Below are positions 26,230 through 33,609 of a DNA stretch of 36,156 nt, piece after piece. The translations under genes and the position numbers were made by a program. Below the pieces are notes generated by a model that worked only from the letters and a program-made list of their open reading frames with translations, was not told the origin of the DNA and did not search any database. This DNA comes from an uncultured Clostridia bacterium (GTDB lineage: Bacteria; Bacillota; Clostridia; UBA1212; UBA1255). The stretch spans positions 1 to 36,156 of the forward strand of contig CANQOI010000022.1 of NCBI GenBank assembly GCA_947625435.1, read 5' to 3'. Positions within the stretch are counted from its first letter, which is position 1; each line of letters opens with the position of its first letter.

Positions 26230-26703
26230 TTAACGTATAAGATAATAAATGAAGCCCGCTGTGACCGAAGCGGCGGTGCCGTACACTATTACAGGTCCCG
26301 CCACACGGAACATCTGAGACCCTACTCCCAGAATGAAGCCTTCGCTTTTATATTCCATGGCCGGTGAAGTTATAGAATTTGCAAAACCCGTTATGGGCAC
26401 TATGGTGCCGGCTCCCGCAACACGTCCTATTTCGTCATAAACATTAAGTGCAGTCAGCAGCACTCCGAGAAATACCATGAACATCACCGTAAGCGTCTTG
26501 CCGCTCTCTTCGTCGATCTCTCCGAATATATGTGATGCGGCACTGCACGTGATAAGATCGTAAAACAATTGCGCGATGATACAGATAAGCCCTCCCGACA
26601 CAAATGCAAGTGCGCAGTTCTTTACAACATTTGATCCCGCAGAATGTCTGTCCGCAACAGCGGCATATTTTTCCTTCGTAAGACCGTTAAGATCATGATC
26701 CAT
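26230..26703 (-). CDS. spoVAC: stage V sporulation protein AC
   Basis: 157 residues. A short hydrophilic N-terminus precedes four or five membrane segments, with the conserved stretch GAGTIVPITGFANSITSPAMEYKSEG. SpoVAC acts as a mechanosensitive channel component of the SpoVA complex. It is first in a minimal spoVAC-D-E set, without spoVAA, spoVAB or spoVAF. A forespore-type promoter candidate lies upstream at 26740-26769. Confidence 0.95.
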   Translation of the reverse strand: MDHDLNGLTKEKYAAVADRHSAGSNVVKNCALAFVSGGLICIIAQLFYDLITCSAASHIFGEIDEESGKTLTVMFMVFLGVLLTALNVYDEIGRVAGAGTIVPITGFANSITSPAMEYKSEGFILGVGSQMFRVAGPVIVYGTAASVTAGFIYYLIR

Positions 26704-26739
26704 TTGCTCCGTCGTCTCCTTTGCTCCCGGTTACATCTG

Positions 26740-26769
26740 TATTATTCCGTAACAGGCATATTTCTATTC
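26740..26769 (-). promoter_or_regulatory. candidate sigma-F/sigma-G promoter of the spoVA operon
   Basis: In the 73-base gap after sigF the minus strand has GAATA (26765-26769), fitting the sigma-G -35 pattern GHATR. After 18 bp comes AATAATA (26740-26746), 6 of 7 to CAWWMTR. The SpoVA operon is sigma-G dependent in Bacillus subtilis. The match is by eye. Confidence 0.5.
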
Positions 26770-26776
26770 GTATTTA

Positions 26777-27538
26777 TCATCCTCCCGAAAGCTGCTGTCT
26801 CATTTTTATGAGTATCTTTTTCTCCATTCTTGAAACCTGTACCTGTGATATGCCGAGCTGCTCTGCTATTGATGACTGTGTCATATCGCCGTAATATCTG
26901 AGCTTTATTATCGATCTTTCCTGTTCATTCAGTTCATTCATCGCATTTTCCAATGACATCCTGTCAAGTATCCTCTCATAACATGCGGTATCGCTTTCCG
27001 CCGTATTCATGAGCCTGTCTATGAGATATTCGGAATTCGGCGAATTTTCATCGATGCAGGAATAAATGGATTCCGGCGTATAAGAGGCCTCTATGGCCAT
27101 CACTATATCCTCTTTGTCTGCTCCGAGCGCCTCGGCGATCTCCGAGACAGGCGGTTCTTTAAAAGTCTTTCTTTCCGATTCCTCCACATATGCTTTTATC
27201 CTTAATCCGAGTTCTTTGACTGACCGCGAGACCTTTACAGGTCCCTCGTCTCTTAAATATCTGCGTATCTCACCTGCTATCATAGGTATCGCATATGTAG
27301 AAAAACATACATCATAGTCCGTATCAAAATTCCGTATGGCCTTTATAAGTCCTATGGAGCCTATCTGGAAAAGGTCATCGGGATCGGTTCCTTTATTCAG
27401 ATAACGTCTGACAACGCTCCGTACGAGACCTACATTATCCTCGTATATTTCTTTCTGGGCTTCGTTACTTTCGGATTCACTGCCGCCGCGTACCTTCTCA
27501 AGCAGTGCTTTTACGGCTCTGTCGTCATATTTTCGCAC
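26777..27538 (-). CDS. sigF: forespore RNA polymerase sigma factor SigF
   Basis: A 253-residue sigma-70-family factor of the SigF/SigG group, with region 2 (DPDDLFQIGSIGLIKAIRNFD), region 3 and a region 4 helix-turn-helix (SSIAEQLGISQVQVSRME). SigF rather than SigG is assigned because it follows spoIIAA-spoIIAB. It starts with GTG (27536-27538) after GGTGAG and overlaps spoIIAB by 28 nt, so synthesis of the factor and its inhibitor should be coupled. Confidence 0.96.
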   Translation of the reverse strand: MRKYDDRAVKALLEKVRGGSESESNEAQKEIYEDNVGLVRSVVRRYLNKGTDPDDLFQIGSIGLIKAIRNFDTDYDVCFSTYAIPMIAGEIRRYLRDEGPVKVSRSVKELGLRIKAYVEESERKTFKEPPVSEIAEALGADKEDIVMAIEASYTPESIYSCIDENSPNSEYLIDRLMNTAESDTACYERILDRMSLENAMNELNEQERSIIKLRYYGDMTQSSIAEQLGISQVQVSRMEKKILIKMRQQLSGG

Positions 27539-28035
27539 TTACTCTCACCACCGCTTTTGGCACCGGATAAAGAGTTGAATATTTTGAACAGCTTGATCTC
27601 CGTGCCCTTTCCGGGCTCCGACCATACGCTGAAATGATCCGTAAATGATTCCATTATCGTAAAACCCATTCCGGACCGTTCCATTTCCGGAGAGGATGTA
27701 AACATAGGCTCCCGCGCCTTCTCAATATTCTCTATACCGCACCCTCTGTCTGTGACTGTCACCTCCATTGCATCTCCGTACAGTACGCATTCCATTCTGA
27801 CGGTACATTTGTCTCTTGACGCGGTCACATTCGCGTATCCGTGTATTATGCTGTTAGTGACGGCTTCACTGACTGCCGTTACTATATCCGACAGTTCGCT
27901 GAGAGTCGGGTCAAGCTGAACCGCGCACGCGCTGACTATCGCTCTTGCCAGTGATTCGTTGCACGATTTCGCGTAAAATTCAGTGCTCAATCTGTTTATT
28001 TCGACTCTGCCTTCAATATATGAGTTTTCATTCAT
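27511..28035 (-). CDS. spoIIAB: anti-sigma F factor SpoIIAB
   Basis: A GHKL-family serine kinase that binds and inhibits SigF and phosphorylates SpoIIAA. It has an N-box EAVTNSIIHGY (57-67), G1 DRGCGI and G2 SGMGFTI. I choose the ATG at 28033-28035 (174 residues), preceded by AGGA at a 5-nt spacing. The ATG at 28057-28059, which overlaps the spoIIAA stop by 4 nt, is the alternative and adds 8 residues. The C-terminus runs about 25-30 residues past the B. subtilis protein (146 aa), with a Ser/Gly/Glu-rich tail that overlaps the sigF start. Confidence 0.94.
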   Translation of the reverse strand: MNENSYIEGRVEINRLSTEFYAKSCNESLARAIVSACAVQLDPTLSELSDIVTAVSEAVTNSIIHGYANVTASRDKCTVRMECVLYGDAMEVTVTDRGCGIENIEKAREPMFTSSPEMERSGMGFTIMESFTDHFSVWSEPGKGTEIKLFKIFNSLSGAKSGGESKCENMTTEP

Positions 28036-28055
28036 AGTGATCCTGTTCCTTTCTG

Positions 28056-28382
28056 TCATACGGCGTCATGTATATCCGAGCATCTGTGTATCAACCTGAA
28101 AACACCTGACATTTCGAGTATTTTTGATGCATTGGGATTGTCGCATATAATCCATGCTTTTCCGCCTAACGCCTTTATTTTCTTATATCTTCCCATTATC
28201 ATGCCTATTCCGGAGCTGTCCATAAATGTCAGTCCGTCAAAATCAAAAAGAATATCCCTTGTAGGCGGCTTCATTATCTCCGCATCTATTCTCACTCTTA
28301 CTTCATCTGCAACGTGATTATCAAGTTCGCCGGCGATATATACGATCAATGTACGCCCGCTCCTCGCCATACTGAAATTCAT
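28056..28382 (-). CDS. spoIIAA: anti-sigma F factor antagonist SpoIIAA
   Basis: A 108-residue STAS-domain protein. The phosphorylation motif MDSSGIG is at 54-60; the second serine (S57) corresponds to the B. subtilis phosphoserine S58. Dephosphorylated SpoIIAA releases SigF from SpoIIAB in the forespore. AAGGAGG precedes the ATG by 7 nt. It is first in the spoIIA operon, downstream of an inverted repeat and 81 nt after whiA. I see no good sigma-H promoter there. Confidence 0.96.
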   Translation of the reverse strand: MNFSMARSGRTLIVYIAGELDNHVADEVRVRIDAEIMKPPTRDILFDFDGLTFMDSSGIGMIMGRYKKIKALGGKAWIICDNPNASKILEMSGVFRLIHRCSDIHDAV

Positions 28383-28425
28383 ATCTTGTCCTCCTTAATG
28401 TTGACAGCTTACTGTAACATAATAC

Positions 28426-28464
28426 AATTATTTCCCGGGAAATAGTCATTTCCGGGAAATAATT
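28426..28464. repeat. inverted repeat made of two palindromic boxes between whiA and spoIIAA
   Basis: 13-base arms 28426-28438 and 28452-28464 are perfect inverted copies. They also contain two near-identical palindromes, ATTTCCCGGGAAAT (28430-28443) and ATTTCCGGGAAAT (28448-28460), with centres about 17 bp apart. The outer arm touches the whiA stop codon. No T-run follows on the minus strand, so it is a poor intrinsic terminator; an operator pair is possible. Confidence 0.8.
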
Positions 28465-29306
28465 CAGGACAAAATTTTGTTGGCGATATCTTCTATCTTT
28501 TTAAGTCTGTGAGCCGCTCCCGATTTACTTATGGGCGGAGAGAGCATCATGCCTATATCCTTCAGTGAAAGTGATTCGTCATCTGCGCGCAGCTTTGCAA
28601 TCTTCTTAAGTTCTATGGGCAGTCCGTCAAAAGCAGATGTTTTCATAAATTCGGATATCAGGGCTTTCTGACGTACCGCCGCGCTGACAGTCTTGTCAAG
28701 ATTGGCATTGTCGCAATTTGTAACGCGATTCACATCGTTTTTATATTTTTTGATTATACTGCTGTTTTCAAGCTCGAGCATTGCTCCGACGGCACCTATG
28801 CGGGCAAGGAGAGACGATACATTTTCAGAGCTTTTTATATATATGAGAATGTTGCGGTTTCTGACGGACACATTGTAATGTATGCCGCATGTATCGAGCG
28901 CAGCGCCGCACATATCCGCAGTGTCCTTGTTTTTGAAGGATATATCGGCCCTTGCCGTCTTGTCGGGAGGATTTATATAGCCTGATCGTATAAAGCATCC
29001 CCGTATAAAGGCTGCGGCGCAGCATTGCTTTGAAAATGACAGGTCCTGCTTTTCCTGCATACGTATGACCGTGCCCCACATGACGCTTCCTTTTTTATTT
29101 CTGACCGTATACGTTCTGACTCTGACAAAGAGGCCTCTGCTCTTTGATGAGAGCGCGCAGATACGTTTTATATAGTTCTTATCTTTTGACAGAAAAACAT
29201 TTCCGCCGTTCATCAAAACAGCGGAATAAAGCTCCGCCTGCGCGCAGCAGACCGATCTTATATCAGACAGCGTAAGTTTGTGTTTAATGTCCGAAGAATA
29301 ACTCAT
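28464..29306 (-). CDS. whiA: sporulation/cell-division regulator WhiA
   Basis: 280 residues, slightly shorter than typical (about 310). The N-terminal LAGLIDADG-homing-endonuclease-like half starts YSSDIKHKL. The C-terminal HTH region is LPIELKKIAKLRADD followed by SLKDIGMMLSPPISKSGAAHRLKKI. WhiA is a DNA-binding protein conserved in Gram-positive bacteria, needed for sporulation septation in Streptomyces and affecting division in Bacillus. Its ATG overlaps the helD-like stop by 4 nt. The usual partners rapZ and yvcK are not adjacent. Confidence 0.94.
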   Translation of the reverse strand: MSYSSDIKHKLTLSDIRSVCCAQAELYSAVLMNGGNVFLSKDKNYIKRICALSSKSRGLFVRVRTYTVRNKKGSVMWGTVIRMQEKQDLSFSKQCCAAAFIRGCFIRSGYINPPDKTARADISFKNKDTADMCGAALDTCGIHYNVSVRNRNILIYIKSSENVSSLLARIGAVGAMLELENSSIIKKYKNDVNRVTNCDNANLDKTVSAAVRQKALISEFMKTSAFDGLPIELKKIAKLRADDESLSLKDIGMMLSPPISKSGAAHRLKKIEDIANKILS

Positions 29307-31294
29307 ATCGCATTATTTTTTATGACGAGCAGCTCGTGCATGGCTCTCGTGCAGGCAGTGTACATAAGTTCATCCGGCATATCCCATATAACGGCGCAGT
29401 CGTACTCCAGACCCTTCGCGAGATACAGAGGCAGTACGCGTATGCGCAGCTTTGACGAAACAGAGTACGGTATATGCATCTCACTTTCGAAGCGTCTTGC
29501 TTCTGCGGCGCTTTTACATATGACCGCCATATTTTCATATCCTTCATCCGCCATTTTCAGTATATATTCCGACGCTGCTCTTGCGGCGCTCTTAACATTT
29601 TCACACTTGATCTCGACGGGTTCGGAACCGATCCTCACGCAGCCCGCGCTCATATCCGCGCCGGTATATGCCGACGCATAGTCCGATATCTGCTTTGTGG
29701 ATCTGTAATTGGTACCCAACTCATATAATCTGAAGGGCCTGCGTCTTATGATCTTCTTTATGTCGGCAACAAAATCGCCGTTATTTCCGAAAACACGCTG
29801 ATCGACATCGCCCACGAAAAGCATGTTGGATCCCCTGTATACGCGTTTTAAAAGTTCAAGATATATAGGTGTGAAATCCTGCGCCTCATCGGCTATCAGA
29901 TAAAAATTCCTGCTCTTGCTCTCGGGCTCATACAGTTCGTTATAAAGTATGGCGACGGCGCACGCATCCTCCCAGAAGATCTCACCGGGAGCATGATCCG
30001 CTATATCCGGATATTCCGAATACATCATTTGGTAAAGAGCGGGAACCGACAAAGACACCATCATATAGTTTAGTTCAAGCCGCAGCTTTTCTATGAGGTC
30101 AGCGCTCCTTATCTTATGCTCCTGAGCTATATACTTGGCCATTTCATATGTGCGTCCCATAACAGGTACATCCGAAAACCGGGAGTAAAACAGGTCCTTC
30201 AAGAGCTCAGCATCGACCTTTACAGTCATATCCTCATCGAGATAAAGATCCTCGGCTCTGAATATATCGGTCTTGAGCCTGCGCACATAGTCACATACGA
30301 TGTCTCTGAATCGCATTCCGGCTTTAAAATCGGCATTCCGTTTTATTACACCGCCTTCATCAGAGCCGTTCAATATACGCTCCTGCTGATAAATTCTGTC
30401 CTTAAATCCGAAATCCTCTATCTCGGATACGGCTTGCCCTATCACATCCTCCGGCAGCAGCTGTTCGGCGTTTTCTTCACCCAGATCGGGAAGAACGGAT
30501 GAGATATATTCGGAGAAAACGCTGTTGGGAGATATTACCGTTATTGAGCCTTCCTTTAACTTTTCTCTGAATGTATACAGTACGTATGCCGCCTTATGAA
30601 GTGCGACGGACGATTTGCCGCTTCCTGCGCAGCCCCGTATGACGGAAACTCCTTCGATATAGTCCTTTACTATTTTATACTGCTCCTTCTGGAGCGTCTG
30701 GAGGATAGTGCGCATGTGAGCGTCCGAATTCCGCGAGAGCGCTTCATAAAGGAGCTCGTCGTCGGACGGCATCCCTATGTCGGAATACTTTATCAGTTTG
30801 CCGTCCTTAAAAGCGTAGCGCCTTTTACCGGAAAGCTCTCCTTCGATCTTGCCGGAGGGAGCGGTGAAATATGCTCTGCCCGGCTCCGATTCATAATACA
30901 TCGAAGCGACCGGCGCCCTCCAGTCCGTCGTGACTATCGCTCCGGAGCCGGGGTCGCGGAGAGTGTGTATGCTTATATAATACCTCTCCGGCTCCTGTCC
31001 GTCCTCGCAGAATACAAAGCCGGCAAAATACGGCTCTTTAAGCTGCTTTCCGAGGCGCGAGAGCAGCTGGAGCGAATAAGCGTATGAATTTGTTTCAATG
31101 AGCTCGCTGTCCAGGAGATCCTTTTTCTCATCATCCTTGAGTTCATTGAAATAATCATTGAAATATCTTCGGTCCTCAAGTATTTTATCTTTACGTATCT
31201 TAAGCTTCGCAAGTTCGGAATCGATACATTGCTTTACGATCTTTATCGTATTCTCGGCGTTAATATTCTCATTTACATCACATTCCGATGTCAC
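29303..31294 (-). CDS. UvrD-like helicase of the HelD type
   Basis: A 663-residue superfamily 1 ATPase. It has an N-terminal charged helical region (15-90), a WRAPVASMYYES segment (125-136) typical of HelD, Walker A GCAGSGKSS (221-229), the DEAQDFTPIYLE motif II, and a C-terminal TACTRAMHELLVI. HelD proteins bind RNA polymerase and recycle stalled complexes; the N-terminal arm seen here fits that group better than UvrD/PcrA. The GTG start overlaps the ClpE-like stop by 4 nt (GTGA) and its stop overlaps whiA. Exact role is inferred. Confidence 0.85.
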   Translation of the reverse strand: MTSECDVNENINAENTIKIVKQCIDSELAKLKIRKDKILEDRRYFNDYFNELKDDEKKDLLDSELIETNSYAYSLQLLSRLGKQLKEPYFAGFVFCEDGQEPERYYISIHTLRDPGSGAIVTTDWRAPVASMYYESEPGRAYFTAPSGKIEGELSGKRRYAFKDGKLIKYSDIGMPSDDELLYEALSRNSDAHMRTILQTLQKEQYKIVKDYIEGVSVIRGCAGSGKSSVALHKAAYVLYTFREKLKEGSITVISPNSVFSEYISSVLPDLGEENAEQLLPEDVIGQAVSEIEDFGFKDRIYQQERILNGSDEGGVIKRNADFKAGMRFRDIVCDYVRRLKTDIFRAEDLYLDEDMTVKVDAELLKDLFYSRFSDVPVMGRTYEMAKYIAQEHKIRSADLIEKLRLELNYMMVSLSVPALYQMMYSEYPDIADHAPGEIFWEDACAVAILYNELYEPESKSRNFYLIADEAQDFTPIYLELLKRVYRGSNMLFVGDVDQRVFGNNGDFVADIKKIIRRRPFRLYELGTNYRSTKQISDYASAYTGADMSAGCVRIGSEPVEIKCENVKSAARAASEYILKMADEGYENMAVICKSAAEARRFESEMHIPYSVSSKLRIRVLPLYLAKGLEYDCAVIWDMPDELMYTACTRAMHELLVIKNNAI

Positions 31295-33609
31295 TCTAAA
31301 ACAACCTCACCTTTGTCATCCAGCTTTACGTTCACGGTGCTGCCCTCATGTATTGTCTGCGAAAGGAACATCTCCGAAAGTTCATCCTCTATTTTTTTCT
31401 GTATCAATCTCCGAAGAGGCCTGGCTCCGTATTTATCATTATAACCGTTTTCGGCAATATAATTATAAACATCGTCTGAAACTTTCAAAGTTATCCCTTT
31501 ATCGTTGCACTCATCCGTTATCTCCCTCATCATGAGCTTTGCTATGTCTACAAGGCTTTCTTTGCTGAGGTTGTTGAAGACTATTATGTCGCTCACTCTG
31601 TTCAGGAATTCGGGTCTGAATATATTTTTCAGAGCGTCATTGGCATTTTCTGTGATATCGGTCTTACTGCCGGCCGTAAAGCCGATGCCCGTTGCCTTTG
31701 ATGTATTGCCCGCATTGGAAGTCATTATGATGACAGTATCTTCAAAATTCACGGTGCGGCCCTGACTGTCGGTAAGTCTTCCGTCATCGAGTATCTGAAG
31801 GAGCATATTGAATACGTCCGGATGTGCTTTTTCTATCTCATCGAAAAGTATCACGGAATACGGGCGTCTCCTTATCTTTTCGGTGAGCTGTCCCGCATCA
31901 TCGTATCCCACATATCCCGGAGGCGAGCCTATCATTTTGGAAACGGTATGCTTTTCCATATATTCCGACATATCGAGTCTCACAAGAGCTTCCTCCGTGC
32001 CGAAGAGCTCTATTGTAAGCTGTTTTACAAGCTCCGTCTTACCGACGCCGGTAGGCCCAACGAAAATGAATGACGCCGGCTTGAAGCGGTTCCTGAATCC
32101 GGATCTGTTCCTCCTTATAGCCTTTGCCAGAGTGTCGACGGCATTGTCCTGCCCTATCACGTGTTCCTTGAGCCTTTTATCAAGCATGAGGAGCTTTCTG
32201 GCCTCGTCCTCGCTTATGCGCTGGAGCGGTATGCCGGTCCATGTCTCTATTACTCCGGCCACATCATCCGATGTTAGATCCGTATACTGTTTTTCCTCAA
32301 GCTCTGCAAGATCTGCCTGCATATGAGCAAGCGTACTCTTGGCCTCGGCTATTTCCTTGAACGCGTCCATGCGGGCATCGTCACTGTCGTATTCTCTGGA
32401 TTCCAGATCCGATATCCTGTCGTTCTGCGCCGCTATTTCTTTCTTTTTTACTGATATGAGAGGAAGTATTTTATTTCTCAGATTCGCGCGCGAAGCCGCT
32501 TCGTCCACAACGTCTATCGCTTTGTCAGGCAAAAATCTGTCCGTTATATATCTCTCGGACATTTTGACCGCATTTTCGATGACCTGATCGCTTATGCGCA
32601 CCTTATGATACACTTCGTAATGCGTCCTTATTCCTTTGAGTATGTCTATTGTTTCGGATATGGAAGGCTCGTTTACGAAAACAGGCTGAAAACGTCTCTC
32701 AAGGGCGCTGTCCTTTTCAATGAACCGTCTGTATTCCTTCAATGTGGTCGCGCCTATTACCTGTATCTCTCCTCTTGAGAGCGCGGGCTTCAATATATTG
32801 GCCGCATTCATGGAGCCCTCTGCCTCACCGGCTCCCATAATATTGTGTACCTCGTCTATGACCAGTATTATATTCCCTGCTCTTTTGACCTCATCTATAA
32901 GCCCCTTCATACGGCCTTCAAACTGACCTCTGAACTGTGTGCCGGCCACCATTGCAGTGAGATCGAGCAGATGTATCCTTTTGTCAAGGAGCTTATCGGG
33001 GGCCTCTCCGCGGCTTATCCTGAGAGCAAGGCCCTCTGCAATGGCCGTTTTACCCACTCCCGCCTCACCTATAAGGACAGGGTTATTCTTAGTACGTCTG
33101 TTCAGTATCTGGATTATACGCTCTATCTCTCTCTGCCTGCCCACGATATTATCTATGCCGCCCTTAGAAGCCTTATCGGTAAGGTCCGAGCTGTACAAAG
33201 GTAGGAATTTAAACTGCTGCTGCTTACTTTTTTTGTCGCCGTTTTTGGTCTTATCGTCCTGCGTACCCCGCCGGCTCGAAAAAAAGTCGTCCGGGCTCGC
33301 CATATTACCGCCCATACCTCCGAAAAGTTTAAACAGATTCGGTGTGTTCGTGGTCGACGCTTTATCCTCCTCCGCCTGTTCATCGTCGCCTGCTGTATCC
33401 ATTAGAGCGTCAAGATTCTCCGTCATGCTTTCCAGATCATCATCGGATATTCCCATCTTATCAAGGAACTTCGTGACCTGAGGCAGCTGCATTTTTTTGG
33501 CGCACACAAGGCAGAGTCCCTTATTTATCTGATTGCCGTTACCGTCTACCTGTGTTATAAATACCGTGGCTATCCGCTTATGACACACACTGCACAATTC
33601 TCTGTTCAT
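31291..33609 (-). CDS. ClpE-like AAA+ Clp unfoldase with N-terminal zinc finger
   Basis: 772 residues. Instead of a ClpN domain it begins with a C4 zinc finger (C6, C9, C33, C36), then an acidic and Gly-rich linker (55-130). AAA1 follows (GEAGVGKT, 181-188), then a coiled-coil middle segment (about 385-440), AAA2 (GPTGVGKT, 518-525) and a ClpP-docking IGF (642-644). This architecture is that of ClpE, which works with ClpP in stress proteolysis. The ATG overlaps the uvrA stop by 4 nt. No CtsR operator is visible since it lies inside an operon. ClpE versus a ClpC paralogue is decided by the zinc finger and the missing N-domain. Confidence 0.9.
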   Translation of the reverse strand: MNRELCSVCHKRIATVFITQVDGNGNQINKGLCLVCAKKMQLPQVTKFLDKMGISDDDLESMTENLDALMDTAGDDEQAEEDKASTTNTPNLFKLFGGMGGNMASPDDFFSSRRGTQDDKTKNGDKKSKQQQFKFLPLYSSDLTDKASKGGIDNIVGRQREIERIIQILNRRTKNNPVLIGEAGVGKTAIAEGLALRISRGEAPDKLLDKRIHLLDLTAMVAGTQFRGQFEGRMKGLIDEVKRAGNIILVIDEVHNIMGAGEAEGSMNAANILKPALSRGEIQVIGATTLKEYRRFIEKDSALERRFQPVFVNEPSISETIDILKGIRTHYEVYHKVRISDQVIENAVKMSERYITDRFLPDKAIDVVDEAASRANLRNKILPLISVKKKEIAAQNDRISDLESREYDSDDARMDAFKEIAEAKSTLAHMQADLAELEEKQYTDLTSDDVAGVIETWTGIPLQRISEDEARKLLMLDKRLKEHVIGQDNAVDTLAKAIRRNRSGFRNRFKPASFIFVGPTGVGKTELVKQLTIELFGTEEALVRLDMSEYMEKHTVSKMIGSPPGYVGYDDAGQLTEKIRRRPYSVILFDEIEKAHPDVFNMLLQILDDGRLTDSQGRTVNFEDTVIIMTSNAGNTSKATGIGFTAGSKTDITENANDALKNIFRPEFLNRVSDIIVFNNLSKESLVDIAKLMMREITDECNDKGITLKVSDDVYNYIAENGYNDKYGARPLRRLIQKKIEDELSEMFLSQTIHEGSTVNVKLDDKGEVVLE

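Noticed and set aside
28414-28470. Intrinsic terminator after whiA
   Set aside because: The 13-bp inverted repeat is strong, but what follows on the minus strand is not a T-run, so I list it as an inverted repeat only.
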